64,000 nt of DNA from Larkinella bovis (GCF_042655385.1 NZ_JBHSMA010000001.1:310001-374000); one strand, 5' to 3'; shown: positions 43,926 to 53,410, counted from the stretch's first letter. The notes: generated from the sequence alone by a model not told the origin. Numbers and translations: made by a program.

Positions 43926-44446
43926 GATAAAAAATCTTTCTGAGCCGGTTTCCGATGCGGTTCTGTTTTGCCGACCCGGAAGGATTCTAATGCAGGCTCA
44001 GGAAATCCAAGACACAAAATTAGACCTTTCAGGTAAAACCGGCTATACGTTGCGGTTATTTAACCTTTCTTAACAGAACAACATTTCGGGATAACTGATT
44101 ACATTTCGGGGCTTTCTTTAAAAAAGAACGACTATCCGCCATCCGTCTGGACCAAATCATCCGGGCGCGGTGCCTACGGTATCCGACCGAAAGAAAAGCT
44201 GGCATACATGGGTAGTTATCCGAAAATTGATTCGGGCTTTGTTCGAAAAAAAATGGATCCTGGCAGGAAAAAATGTCATTATTACTTAGATTTCTGGTTC
44301 AATTTTTGCATTAAAGTTGTTACCGATTAGGAACAATTGTTAACAATTTTACCAATTCATTGGGTAAATCCCCGTGGAATACCCCGCGGTATGATCTCCT
44401 GACCAGGAACTAGCAACCTTTTCTCTGACCTTCTTTCTTTTTGCTC
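43926..44446. other. Intergenic region, 521 bp, with overlapping palindromes
   Basis: It holds the divergent promoters of the OstA-like gene (minus, -7 box at 44015-44022) and of the 78-residue gene (plus). Two overlapping perfect 10-bp palindromes (AACAATTGTT, TTGTTAACAA) lie at 44332-44346. An ATTTTTGC element lies at 44302-44309. No RNA gene is visible. Confidence 0.45.
44015..44022 (-). promoter_or_regulatory. Predicted -7 box for the OstA-like gene
   Basis: On the minus strand TAATTTTG, matching TAnnTTTG, about 134 bases before the ATG at 43880 (89 before 43925). Confidence 0.4.
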
Positions 44447-44677
44447 ATGGAAACCTTGAAACCCGTCACACTACCTAATCCCAAAGACCGGAAAAAATTT
44501 AAATGCACAGTTTATACGAAGAAAGGCACTGTTTTTGCTAAAAAAATCTACACGGCCTATAACGAATACGGTGCCCAAATGCAGCTGGACGAATGGCTGG
44601 CGGGTCAAGTATCCAGCCATTTCGACCGAAAATCCATTGAAATCGTTCCTCATATTCGTAAAAGGTCGCTTAGCTAA
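44447..44677 (+). CDS. 76-residue basic protein, unknown
   Basis: A small soluble basic protein (METLKPVTLPNPKDRKKFKC...) with a predicted beta-alpha pattern: TVYTKKGTVFAKKIYTAYNEYGAQMQLDEWLAGQVSSHF and SIEIVPHIRKRSLS. It lacks a signal peptide. ATG 44447 is preferred to an in-frame TTG at 44441. An intrinsic terminator follows at 44741, and a palindrome cluster precedes it. I recognise no family. Confidence 0.65.
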   Translation: METLKPVTLPNPKDRKKFKCTVYTKKGTVFAKKIYTAYNEYGAQMQLDEWLAGQVSSHFDRKSIEIVPHIRKRSLS

Positions 44678-44740
44678 CGTTCGCTTTTTCGGCGTCGTGC
44701 AGCCGCTTTAACCGCATAATCCACTAATGACTTGTTCCTG

Positions 44741-44768
44741 ATCCCGGTTTTGTAAACCGGGATTTTTT
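44741..44768 (+). terminator. Intrinsic terminator
   Basis: ATCCCGGTTT (44741-44750) pairs perfectly with AAACCGGGAT (44754-44763) with a 3-base loop, followed by TTTTTT. It ends the transcript of the 76-residue gene before tilS. Confidence 0.92.
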
Positions 44769-44851
44769 GCTATTCGGAACGTTATCGTCGCAGCCTGATC
44801 GTTGATTTTGTTGCCAGACGGGCGGTAACAAGGCACATGGAGAATTTTCTG

Positions 44852-44859
44852 TACTTTTG
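44852..44859 (+). promoter_or_regulatory. Predicted -7 promoter box for tilS
   Basis: TACTTTTG matches TAnnTTTG and ends 38 bases before the tilS ATG at 44898. Confidence 0.55.
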
Positions 44860-44897
44860 TTCGGGTTCGGATCGTCATAACGGCCGATCGGAGGGCA

Positions 44898-46280
44898 ATG
44901 GCTACAAATGAATCAAAATCCGGGAAACAGGAGCGGCTGCGTGAGCAATTCGTCCGGTTTATTCGCGAACAGCAGCTTTTTGATCCGGCGGAGCGCGTCC
45001 TGTTGACAGTCAGCGGTGGGCTGGATTCGGTGGTGCTCGCGGAACTGTTTCGGTTAGCCGGTTTTCAATACGGGATTGCCCACGCAAATTTCCGATTGCG
45101 AGGAGATGAGTCCGAAAGGGATGCAGTTTTCGTGCAATCGCTGGCGGAGCGCCATCAGGTTCCGTTTCATACCCGGCCACTCGAAGCCCAAGCGGAGGTT
45201 GACAGGACAGGAGTTTCCATCCAGATGGCCGCCCGTCGATTGCGGTATGAATGGTTTGAAGAAGTGGCCGTTTCGTTTGATTATCAGTATATTGCTACTG
45301 CCCATCATCAGGACGACGTTCTTGAAACGGTGCTGCTGAACCTCGTGCGTGGAACCGGTCTTACGGGCTTGCGGGGCATTCCGGTTCGGCAGGGACGCGT
45401 TATCCGGCCCTTGTGGTTTGCGGATCGGTTGTCGATCGAACAATACGCCCGACAGCATCAGCTTTCCTGGCGCGAAGACAGTTCCAACGCATCGGACTAT
45501 TACCGCCGGAACCAGCTTCGTCATCAGGTAGTTCCAATTTTCAAAAATCTGAATCCCAGTTTGTTACAAACCTTACAGACTACGGTTGAACGCCTGCAAT
45601 CGGCGGACAAGCTGGTTGATCAGGAACTGGCCAGTTCCTGGCAAGCGCTGGCTGAAAACCGCCCGGATGGGGTTGCCCTGCCGATTCAACCCCTCACTCA
45701 GTTGCCGGAATGGGCGTTTCGCTTGTCGGAATGGCTAAAACCGTACGGTTTTCAATACGCCCGGATGGGCCCCATCGTGGAAGCGGTTCGGTCGGCGGGG
45801 TTTGGGCAGGTGTTCTACTCCGATACCCACACGGTGGTTCGGGACCGGGGCTTTCTGGTGATCGAATCGCGGCACCCAACTGTGCTTCCGGAGCTGGTTC
45901 TGAACGAGTTGACCCGGTCCGAAATCAAAGTGGGAACGCAGTATGTTTTACGCATTGAGCAATTGGAGCACACACCGGGTTTTCGGATTCCTTCGGATCC
46001 GCATATCGGCTGTTTCGATGCGGAGCAATTGACCTGGCCCTTGCGCATCCGCCCCTGGCGGGAGGGCGATCGCTTTCGCCCCCTTGGGTTGAAGGGGAGC
46101 CAGTCGGTGGGTGATTTTCTGACGAATCGAAAGGTGTCCGTGGCCGAAAGGCGGGCAGCCATCGTGTTGATGTCCAATCATCAGATCGTGTGGTTGATTG
46201 GGTACCGACCGGATGATCGGTTTCGGATAACCGACCAAACCCGGCAAATTCTGAAAATTGAACAGCATTTTGTGGAATGA
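44898..46280 (+). CDS. tilS: tRNA(Ile)-lysidine synthase
   Basis: A 460-residue enzyme. The N-terminal PP-loop VSGGLDSVVLAELF (about 38-52), HANFRLRGDESERDAVFVQ and ATAHHQDDVLETVLLNLVRGTGL are diagnostic. The C-terminal domain includes RPWREGDRFRPLGLKGSQSVGDFLTNRKV. It makes lysidine at tRNA-Ile2 C34, letting it read AUA. It has its own -7 box and stands before porE. Confidence 0.95.
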   Translation: MATNESKSGKQERLREQFVRFIREQQLFDPAERVLLTVSGGLDSVVLAELFRLAGFQYGIAHANFRLRGDESERDAVFVQSLAERHQVPFHTRPLEAQAEVDRTGVSIQMAARRLRYEWFEEVAVSFDYQYIATAHHQDDVLETVLLNLVRGTGLTGLRGIPVRQGRVIRPLWFADRLSIEQYARQHQLSWREDSSNASDYYRRNQLRHQVVPIFKNLNPSLLQTLQTTVERLQSADKLVDQELASSWQALAENRPDGVALPIQPLTQLPEWAFRLSEWLKPYGFQYARMGPIVEAVRSAGFGQVFYSDTHTVVRDRGFLVIESRHPTVLPELVLNELTRSEIKVGTQYVLRIEQLEHTPGFRIPSDPHIGCFDAEQLTWPLRIRPWREGDRFRPLGLKGSQSVGDFLTNRKVSVAERRAAIVLMSNHQIVWLIGYRPDDRFRITDQTRQILKIEQHFVE

Positions 46281-46423
46281 GGGGACATGGATTACCCCTG
46301 AAGTTCCATTCCTGATCGGTTAACGGGTTCAGGTTTTTGCGAAACCTCTTGCTGGCTTGCTGTTGTACAAGCAATGTTGGCATTTATTTTGTGGTCTTCT
46401 GGAAGTAACCCTTTCATTTTACC

Positions 46424-48703
46424 ATGAACTATTTACGACGGATCCTGCTAAGTGCGGTTTTGGTTACTGCGACAGTGGCGGTTCAGGCCCAGAGTGCCCG
46501 TCTGAAAGCGGCCAATAAACAGTTTGAAAACCTGGCGTATGTGAATGCCGTTCGGGCTTATGAGGAATTTTTGAAGCTGGATAAAGCCAGAGAGGCCACC
46601 GAGGTGCAGGAGGCCTTCACGAAACTGGCCTATAGTTACCGGGCATTGCAGGATACCAAAAATGCAGAGCGTATTTATGCGGAGTTACTAAAAGAGTTTC
46701 CCGAAACCGACTCCCGGAATTACCTGTATTATGCCCAGTGTCTGGCTGCTAACGGCAAATACCGGGATTCACAACGGATGTACAGCAAATACGGCGAGAA
46801 GCAAAAAGAGGATTTGCGGGGCCAGAAGTTTACGGTTTCCTACATGGACATGGCCCGGTTTTATCAGGATTCTTCCTCGTATCGCGTAGACTATCTGCCC
46901 ATCAATTCCAGACAGGCCGATTTTAGTCCCATGTATTACCAGAATGGACTGGCCTTTGTGTCGGCACGGGATGAAACCGGCCCGGTAAAGCGGGTTTTTG
47001 GCTGGAACCAAACGCCATTTCTGGACCTGTATTTTTTTCCGGATACGGCCGAACTTCATAAAACCGTTGACCTGGCGGCTCAGGCGGCTTCGCTGGGGGG
47101 GAGTGGAACGACCTCCGAATCGGTAGAGGCTGCTCCGCAGGAAGTACAAACGCTTTCTAAAACGGAGGCATTCAGCCGGACTCTTAACACCAAATACCAC
47201 GAAGGCCCCATGACGTTTTTCAAGGATCAGAAACGCGTCATCTTTACCCGGAACAATATGTCCAAAGGGAAAAACGGGAAAAGCACCGAGGGCATTCGTA
47301 AATTAAAATTGTACATCGCCGAAAACGCCAACGGAAACTGGCAGAAAGTGGAGGAACTGCCCTTTTGCAGCAGTGACTATTCGGTCGGCCATCCGGCATT
47401 GTCGCCCGATGATACCAGATTGTATTTTGTGTCCGATATGCCGGGCGGTTTTGGCGGAACGGACATTTACGTGGTCGAGTACAAGGATGGTCAGTGGTCC
47501 ACTCCGGTCAACATGGGCAAAGAAGTGAATACGGAGGGCAATGAGATGTTTCCGTTTATAGACGAAAACCAGAACCTGTATTTCTCCTCCGACGGACACG
47601 AGGGACTCGGCGGGCTGGATGTGTTTTATGCTGAATTGCGGGAAGGCATTGCGTTTAAAGGCGTGCAGAATCTGGGGTATCCGATCAATTCCGAGAAGGA
47701 TGATTTTGGCCTGATAACGACCCGGAACCGTACGTCCGGGTACTTTAGCAGCAACCGAAAACGGGGCGCCAGCGACGACAATATCTACAGTTTCCGGCGA
47801 ACCTGCAAGCAGCTGAACATTTTCGTGTACGACGCCAAAACCAGTGAACCGCTGGCGGTGGCCGATGTCCGGGTCGTGAAGGCGGGCGTCAATCAGGATT
47901 TGCGGTTTACCGGTGTCGATGGGAAAACCAGTTTTTGCGTAGATGCCAACATCGATTACGAATTTAAGGCGTTCAAGGAAGGGTATTCGGCCAACAGCCT
48001 CCGGTTTTCAACCATGACCCAGTCAGAACGGCCGATTATGACGCTTTCTATCTATCTCGAAAAGAGCGACAATACCCTCGTGAAAGGAACCGTCAAGACG
48101 GAAGTGAACCAGCAACCAGCGCCGGGCGTGACGGTGACCCTGCGGAATGATAAAGACAATTCGGAGCAGAAAGTGGTGACCGGTGCGGACGGGAAGTACG
48201 AGTTTGAGGTAAAACCGGGCGCACCGTATACACTTACCACGCAGAAAAACCGGTATACGGCCAACCAGGAACAGATCCCGAAAATGAAGGCGGGAAAAAA
48301 TCCGAAACTGATTGAAAAACAACAGGGAATTTACGGTGAAGGCGACGTTTTCGAACTAAAGAATATTTATTACGACTACAACAAATTCTTCATCCGGCCC
48401 GATGCGGCCCGTGAACTGAATCACGTCGTTACCTTGCTACAGAAATACCCGGCAATGAAAATTGAGCTTCGGTCGCATACCGATAGCCGGGCCAGCGATG
48501 CCTATAACCTGCAATTGTCGACCTACCGGGCGCGCGCGGCTGTCGATTACCTGGCCAATCGCGGAATCGATCCATCCCGGCTAAGTGCTCAGGGGTACGG
48601 CGAAACCGAAATTCTGAACGGCTGCACGGACGAGGTAGCCTGCCCGGAAAACAAACACCAGCAAAACCGGCGGACAGAGTTCCGGATCGTGGCCGTTCAG
48701 TAA
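46424..48703 (+). CDS. porE: OmpA-family PorE-like protein (TPR, PD40, CRD, OmpA)
   Basis: A 759-residue periplasmic protein with signal peptide (LLSAVLVTATVAVQAQ). Domains in order: TPR (about 25-110), a beta-propeller with PD40-type repeats (about 160-470; ALSPDDTRLYFVSDMPGGFGGTDIYVV, NLYFSSDGHEGLGGLDVFYAEL), a carboxypeptidase-regulatory-like region (about 480-630), and a C-terminal OmpA domain (ELRSHTDSRASDAYNLQLSTYRA). This order matches PorE (Porphyromonas PG1058), a T9SS periplasmic component that binds peptidoglycan. Many Bacteroidota have paralogues of this build. Confidence 0.75.
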   Translation: MNYLRRILLSAVLVTATVAVQAQSARLKAANKQFENLAYVNAVRAYEEFLKLDKAREATEVQEAFTKLAYSYRALQDTKNAERIYAELLKEFPETDSRNYLYYAQCLAANGKYRDSQRMYSKYGEKQKEDLRGQKFTVSYMDMARFYQDSSSYRVDYLPINSRQADFSPMYYQNGLAFVSARDETGPVKRVFGWNQTPFLDLYFFPDTAELHKTVDLAAQAASLGGSGTTSESVEAAPQEVQTLSKTEAFSRTLNTKYHEGPMTFFKDQKRVIFTRNNMSKGKNGKSTEGIRKLKLYIAENANGNWQKVEELPFCSSDYSVGHPALSPDDTRLYFVSDMPGGFGGTDIYVVEYKDGQWSTPVNMGKEVNTEGNEMFPFIDENQNLYFSSDGHEGLGGLDVFYAELREGIAFKGVQNLGYPINSEKDDFGLITTRNRTSGYFSSNRKRGASDDNIYSFRRTCKQLNIFVYDAKTSEPLAVADVRVVKAGVNQDLRFTGVDGKTSFCVDANIDYEFKAFKEGYSANSLRFSTMTQSERPIMTLSIYLEKSDNTLVKGTVKTEVNQQPAPGVTVTLRNDKDNSEQKVVTGADGKYEFEVKPGAPYTLTTQKNRYTANQEQIPKMKAGKNPKLIEKQQGIYGEGDVFELKNIYYDYNKFFIRPDAARELNHVVTLLQKYPAMKIELRSHTDSRASDAYNLQLSTYRARAAVDYLANRGIDPSRLSAQGYGETEILNGCTDEVACPENKHQQNRRTEFRIVAVQ

Positions 48704-48715
48704 CCACGGGGAGCG

Positions 48716-50437
48716 TCAGTGCATCAAATTGGGGGGAAGGAAAGTTTGAAGCCGCATTGCGCGGTCATTCCGCAGGTAGATCCGGACCTGATCGACAACG
48801 GCCACCTGGTGGTATTGTTTTGAAATGTAGGAAGCCAGGGCGGGAAAGTTCTCGTGACGGTAAACCGTCGTATCGGTCATCCACAGGCTGTTGGGACCGG
48901 TGGCATCCACAAAGAGCGTCGGTTGCGTGCTCGTGATGTCTTCCATGTATTTTTCCTGGTAGGCCCGGCGCAGTGAGTGTGGCACAATGCTTCGAAAGCT
49001 ATGGTTTTCGCTCGTGCCCTGAGGGAGTTGAGCTTCGACATGGTAGGTCATGTTCCAGCCCCAGACGACTAACCGGTCATTGGGCCGGGCATAGTGCAAT
49101 AGTACATCGGAAACCCGGCTGTTTGGGAAGTGAGCCGGATTTCTGGTAGCGTAAAGATAATAATTGGTGGCAACCGGATTCTGCCGAAACTGTATGGCGG
49201 TTTTTCCGAAAAAGAAGAGGTTGCCAAGGAGAAACAACCGGGGAAAAATTACAGGATACCGGGCGGTTTGCAGGGATAAAAACTGGTCGATAACCAGATT
49301 GCCCAACCACCCAAGCGAAGGGACCAGCAGCAGCAGGTGGTGCGTAAATTCGGTGCCAGGTTTGACGACCGAATAGAGAGACGCTCCCAGCCAGGCAACC
49401 GACCAGCAGCCAATCCATCGCTTACCGGGTAAAAGGGGCTGCCGTTTAATCAGGATAATCCAAACAGTGGCTGCCGAAAGAAGGAGGACGAAAAGGAAAA
49501 AGGGCAGAAAGGTAGTTTCCGATTGAAAAAAAACGGGTAGGCGAAGGGTTTTGGACCAGAAGGAGAGCCGAGTGGCGGGATATAAATATTGGTTGTATTC
49601 GCCGTAATTGAACAGATTGGATTGGATGTAAAACGTGTAAAAGCGGTTCAGCACTCCGAAGTAGTAGCAGCAGCCAACAACAAAACCCGTAGGCAGTGCT
49701 AAGCCCAGGATGAACCAAACCGGCGGATTGATACCCCGGTGTTGACAAGGTCGAAGGAAAAACAGACTGGCCAGGATGGCGACGGCGATTAAAGCCGCTG
49801 AGGGCATACTTTGCAGTTTTGCAAAAGGGACACAGCCGAGGGCGAAACCGGCCCATAGCCCGTCAAGGCGCTGGTTGGAGAAGCCGGAAGGCGCCTGAAG
49901 CCGAATAAAATAATACCATCCGAGTGTGAGCAGAACCAGCGAGGCCAACTCGCTGCTGTAGTGCAAAAAGTCGAAATGAATGACATACGAGAAAAATAAA
50001 ACCAGCACTACTAAGGCAATCCGGGCGGATTGGGGGGCTACTACTCGCCGAAGGCCCGCAAACAAAAACAACAGAATAAAACCGATCAGAACGGTGCCGG
50101 TTAAACGAGTGGTAAAATAGGTGATGGGCCAACCGAATAACCCGGGCCAGACCAACAGATAACTATTGATTGGACCGATCGTCGTCCCATCCACCGAATC
50201 CCAGTAAACCGGATTTTGGAGTAAGGTAATTGCCTGGGTAATCATCTGGGATTCATCGGGATTCAATTGCTGGTTGTAAACCATGCTGGGCAGGCGGAGC
50301 ACAACCAGAAAGAGAACGCATAACCCGAAAAATACCGAATCCCGTTTGAACAGCGAAACGGGGGGAAGAAATAAACCAGCCGTTAATAATCCGATCCCTA
50401 TAAGCCAGAGAATAAAATATAAATGGGAAAAAAGCAT
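48716..50437 (-). CDS. Polytopic membrane protein, GT-C glycosyltransferase-like
   Basis: A 573-residue protein with about 11 membrane helices. The first periplasmic loop holds LNPDESQMI near residue 60, like the acidic pair used by GT39/GT-C enzymes; YNYGEYNQYLYP and the C-terminal soluble domain (about 450-573) are also visible. GT-C enzymes move a sugar from a lipid carrier to protein or lipid; substrate here is unknown. Start at 50437 with the leading membrane helix (HLYFILWLIGIGLLTAGLFL). It converges on porE with a 12-base gap. Confidence 0.6.
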   Translation of the reverse strand: MLFSHLYFILWLIGIGLLTAGLFLPPVSLFKRDSVFFGLCVLFLVVLRLPSMVYNQQLNPDESQMITQAITLLQNPVYWDSVDGTTIGPINSYLLVWPGLFGWPITYFTTRLTGTVLIGFILLFLFAGLRRVVAPQSARIALVVLVLFFSYVIHFDFLHYSSELASLVLLTLGWYYFIRLQAPSGFSNQRLDGLWAGFALGCVPFAKLQSMPSAALIAVAILASLFFLRPCQHRGINPPVWFILGLALPTGFVVGCCYYFGVLNRFYTFYIQSNLFNYGEYNQYLYPATRLSFWSKTLRLPVFFQSETTFLPFFLFVLLLSAATVWIILIKRQPLLPGKRWIGCWSVAWLGASLYSVVKPGTEFTHHLLLLVPSLGWLGNLVIDQFLSLQTARYPVIFPRLFLLGNLFFFGKTAIQFRQNPVATNYYLYATRNPAHFPNSRVSDVLLHYARPNDRLVVWGWNMTYHVEAQLPQGTSENHSFRSIVPHSLRRAYQEKYMEDITSTQPTLFVDATGPNSLWMTDTTVYRHENFPALASYISKQYHQVAVVDQVRIYLRNDRAMRLQTFLPPNLMH

Positions 50438-50564
50438 ATAGTAAAAGCCGGATCAGGGAAGAAGTCTACGTCCAAGTATGTATAGGGAGAGTATCGGGCG
50501 TCTTCCCGGATTCGGGGCCAAGTAAACCCCTGGGAAATTCGCCGAAATGGAAAAGGAATGCGCC

Positions 50565-51353
50565 TTAAATCAAGGTTCCTCCGTCGGCATGAAAAAGGCT
50601 GCCCGTGCAATAGGTCGATGCGTCGGATGCCAGAAACAGGGCCAGGGGGCTGATTTCGTCGGTTGTCCCCATGCGGGCAATGGGGAGACGCTGGGTGAAG
50701 TGGGCGAGCGTAGCGTCGTCCTGCCAGAGGGCCTGGCTGAACTTGGTTTTGATCAAACCCGGGCAGATGGCGTTCACGCGAATACCGTCGGGGCCCCATT
50801 CTTTGGCCAGTACTTTGGTCAGCATGTTCAGGCCCGCTTTGCTCACGCTATAGATACCCAAACCGGGATCGGGGGTTTCGCCGGCAATACTGCTCAGCAT
50901 GATGCTGCTGCCGCCCCCCCGGTTTTTCATAACCGGATACACCCGTTTACTGAGTTCAAACGGCGCTTTGAGGTTGATTTGCATGATTTTGTCGAATGCG
51001 CCGGGATCGCAGTCGAGTGCAGGGCCAAAAACCGGGTTCGTAGCCGCATTATTGACCAGAATATCAATCCCGCCGTAGCGCGCGACGGTTTTTTCCACCA
51101 GAGCGCGGCATTGATCCGGATCGCCCGTGTGGGCGGCAATAGCAGTGGCTTCTCCGCCGGTTTTTCGGATATCGTCGGCCACCGCGTCAAGGCTGCTTTG
51201 CCGGCGGCTGCTAAGAACTACCCTGGCACCGAACCGGGCAAAAAGACGGGCGATGCCTTCGCCGATGCCTTTGCTGGCTCCGGTAATCAGGGCTACCTTG
51301 CCGTTCAACCCAAAAACGGATTGCTCCGTATCTTTTAAGGATGAGATTTCCAT
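50565..51353 (-). CDS. SDR family oxidoreductase
   Basis: A 262-residue short-chain dehydrogenase. Features: NAD(P)-binding TGASKGIGEGIARLFA (about 21-35), NNAATNP, catalytic YSVSKAG with Tyr and Lys, a substrate loop PGLIKTKFSQALW, and GTTDEISPLALFLASDASTYCTGSLFHADGG. ARVVLSSRR after the second strand suggests NADP preference. Monocistronic; substrate unknown. Confidence 0.9.
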   Translation of the reverse strand: MEISSLKDTEQSVFGLNGKVALITGASKGIGEGIARLFARFGARVVLSSRRQSSLDAVADDIRKTGGEATAIAAHTGDPDQCRALVEKTVARYGGIDILVNNAATNPVFGPALDCDPGAFDKIMQINLKAPFELSKRVYPVMKNRGGGSSIMLSSIAGETPDPGLGIYSVSKAGLNMLTKVLAKEWGPDGIRVNAICPGLIKTKFSQALWQDDATLAHFTQRLPIARMGTTDEISPLALFLASDASTYCTGSLFHADGGTLI

Positions 51354-51494
51354 ATTTGACCGTATCTTGGCGCGTATGCGTAGAAGTGATTTTGCAAACT
51401 ATGCTTTAGTCCGAAGATTTCAAAAACCGGCCGGAGCAGATTGCGGAAATAACATACCAGAGTTCCCTTTTTTTCGTTGCCGTAAAAAAATAAG

Positions 51495-51641
51495 ATGCCT
51501 AACCAACCGCTTCCGATGTCCCTGCCGCCCTCCGATTTGCCGCCATTTGTCCGATCCTGGCGCCAGTTATACGCGATTGTCATTGGCAGCCTGCTGCTTG
51601 AAATTATCTTGTTTTACGGGCTTATGCGGTATTTTTCATGA
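51495..51641 (+). CDS. 48-residue single-pass protein translationally coupled to a sodium:solute symporter
   Basis: An ORF from ATG 51495 to TGA 51639-51641. The protein starts MPNQPLPMSLPPSDLPPFVR (proline-rich), then SWRQLYAIV and one membrane helix (VIGSLLLEIILFYGLM), ending RYFS. Its stop overlaps the symporter ATG by 4 bases (ATGA), so the two are co-translated. The arrangement matches small subunits of two-component symporters (DUF4212-like proteins have two helices and about 90 residues; this has one). Confidence 0.65.
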   Translation: MPNQPLPMSLPPSDLPPFVRSWRQLYAIVIGSLLLEIILFYGLMRYFS

Positions 51642-53344
51642 GTAGTCTTGACTGGCTGATTTTGGTTGGTACGTTAGCCGCCATCGTCGTGTATGGGGTC
51701 ATCCGCAGCCGGGGGAGCCGTAACATGGACGATTACCTGCTGGCCGATCAATCGTTACCGTGGTACCACGTTTGCCTGTCGGTGATGGCCACGCAGGCCA
51801 GCGCCATTACGTTTCTGTCGGCACCGGGGCAGGGTTTTACGGACGGCATGCGGTTTGTTCAATTTTATTTCGGGCTGCCCCTGGCGATGGTGGTGCTGGC
51901 CGTCACTTTTGTGCCGATTTTTCACAAGCTGAAGGTTTTTACCGCCTACGAATACCTCGAATCCCGGTTCGACGCCCGGGTACGGGTTTTTACGGCCTTG
52001 CTGTTTCTCCTGCAACGCGGTCTGTCTACCGGGCTTTCCATCTATGCCCCCTCGATTATTCTCTCGACCATTCTGGGCTGGAATATCTTCTGGACGAACA
52101 TCATTATGGGAGGAATCGTCCTGGTTTATACGGTAACGGGCGGCACCAAAGCGATCTCGTATACGCATTTGCAACAAATGGTGATTGTCACCGGGGCGAT
52201 GTTTATTGCGGGCTGGATGACGGTTCATCTGCTGCCGCCGGATGTGGGCTTCATCGATGCCCTGCAGGTCGCCGGAAAAGCCGGACGACTCAATACAATC
52301 GATCTCAAATTTGATCCCGATAGCCGGTATAACCTGTGGTCGGGCCTCATTGGCGGTTTTTTTCTGCAATTATCGTACTTCGGAACGGATCAGTCACAGG
52401 TGGGGCGGTATCTGACGGGGCAGTCGGTTGGCCAAAGCCGGTTGGGGTTGCTGGCCAATGGCATGTTAAAGGTGCCCATGCAGTTTCTGATTCTGCTGGT
52501 GGGCGTTCTGGTATTTGTATTTTATCAGTTCAACCCGGCACCGGTTTTTTTCAATAAGGTAGAAACCGACCAACTGCTGAAAAGCCCGTATGCTAGCCAG
52601 TACCGCCAGCTGGAAGCAGAACACGAGCAGATTGCGGCCCGGCGGCAGCAGGCGGTTTTGACGCTGAACAAAGCCATTTCGGACCAGAATTCGGCATCCG
52701 TTGCGCAAAGTAAAGCGATCATTACCCAAACCGACGAGCAGGCGAAGGGGGTTAAAAGCCAGGTGGTAGCTTTGATCAAGAAAAACAATCCGGTCGGCGA
52801 TACGAGCGATGTCAACTATATTTTTCTGCGGTTTGTCCTCGATGTGCTGCCCCACGGGTTGATCGGGTTGCTGATTGCCGTCATTTTCAGCGCGTCAATG
52901 GGATCGATTGCGGCTGCCTACAGCTCGCTGGCCTCGACGACGATCGTGGATATTTACAAACGCCTGTTTTGCAGGGATTATTCCGACGGTCATTACCTGA
53001 AAGCGTCGCAGGTTGCCACGGTAATCTGGGGGATTTTCTGCATCATTGTCGCCCAGTTTGCCAGCAAATTGGGGAGCATGATCGAGGCCGTGAATATTCT
53101 GGGATCCCTGTTTTACGGCGTCATTCTGGGGATTTTTCTGGTGGCTTTTTATTTCAAAACCATCCGCGGGAGGGCAACCTTCTGGGCCGCCATTATTACC
53201 GAAGGGCTGGTTGTTTGGTGCTGGCTCGAAGAATTGACCGCCTTCCTGTGGCTCAACGTCATTGGCTGCGTGCTCCTGATTGCCATTGCCTGGCTGCTCG
53301 AAAGGCTGTTGCCCGCGCGGGAAATAGCTGGTGCGAAGGAGTGA
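51638..53344 (+). CDS. Sodium:solute symporter (SSS family)
   Basis: A 568-residue transporter of about 13-14 membrane helices. Landmarks: DDYLLADQSLPWYHVCLSVMATQASAITFLSAPGQGF, YEYLESRFDARVR and VIFSASMGSIAAAYSSLASTTIVDIYKRL, with Na+-site residues SSLAS. An extra soluble coiled-coil of about 70 residues is inserted near residues 315-385 (QLEAEHEQIAARRQQAVLTL). Substrate unknown. It follows the 48-residue gene with a 4-base overlap. Confidence 0.93.
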   Translation: MSSLDWLILVGTLAAIVVYGVIRSRGSRNMDDYLLADQSLPWYHVCLSVMATQASAITFLSAPGQGFTDGMRFVQFYFGLPLAMVVLAVTFVPIFHKLKVFTAYEYLESRFDARVRVFTALLFLLQRGLSTGLSIYAPSIILSTILGWNIFWTNIIMGGIVLVYTVTGGTKAISYTHLQQMVIVTGAMFIAGWMTVHLLPPDVGFIDALQVAGKAGRLNTIDLKFDPDSRYNLWSGLIGGFFLQLSYFGTDQSQVGRYLTGQSVGQSRLGLLANGMLKVPMQFLILLVGVLVFVFYQFNPAPVFFNKVETDQLLKSPYASQYRQLEAEHEQIAARRQQAVLTLNKAISDQNSASVAQSKAIITQTDEQAKGVKSQVVALIKKNNPVGDTSDVNYIFLRFVLDVLPHGLIGLLIAVIFSASMGSIAAAYSSLASTTIVDIYKRLFCRDYSDGHYLKASQVATVIWGIFCIIVAQFASKLGSMIEAVNILGSLFYGVILGIFLVAFYFKTIRGRATFWAAIITEGLVVWCWLEELTAFLWLNVIGCVLLIAIAWLLERLLPAREIAGAKE

Positions 53345-53355
53345 GTTTAGGGCAA

Positions 53356-53395
53356 ACAAAAACCGCCTTCGGAAAGATCCAAAGGCGGTTTTTGT
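53356..53395. terminator. Bidirectional intrinsic terminator
   Basis: ACAAAAACCGCCTT (53356-53369) and its exact reverse complement (53382-53395) form a perfect 14-bp stem with a 12-base loop, A-rich on the left and T-rich on the right. It lies between convergent genes. Confidence 0.92.
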
Positions 53396-53410
53396 GGCCG
53401 TACGCCGGAC

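Noticed and set aside
50398..50799. 133-codon minus-strand ORF between the GT-C-like gene and the SDR gene
   Set aside because: It overlaps the SDR C-terminus in another frame and has no family features.
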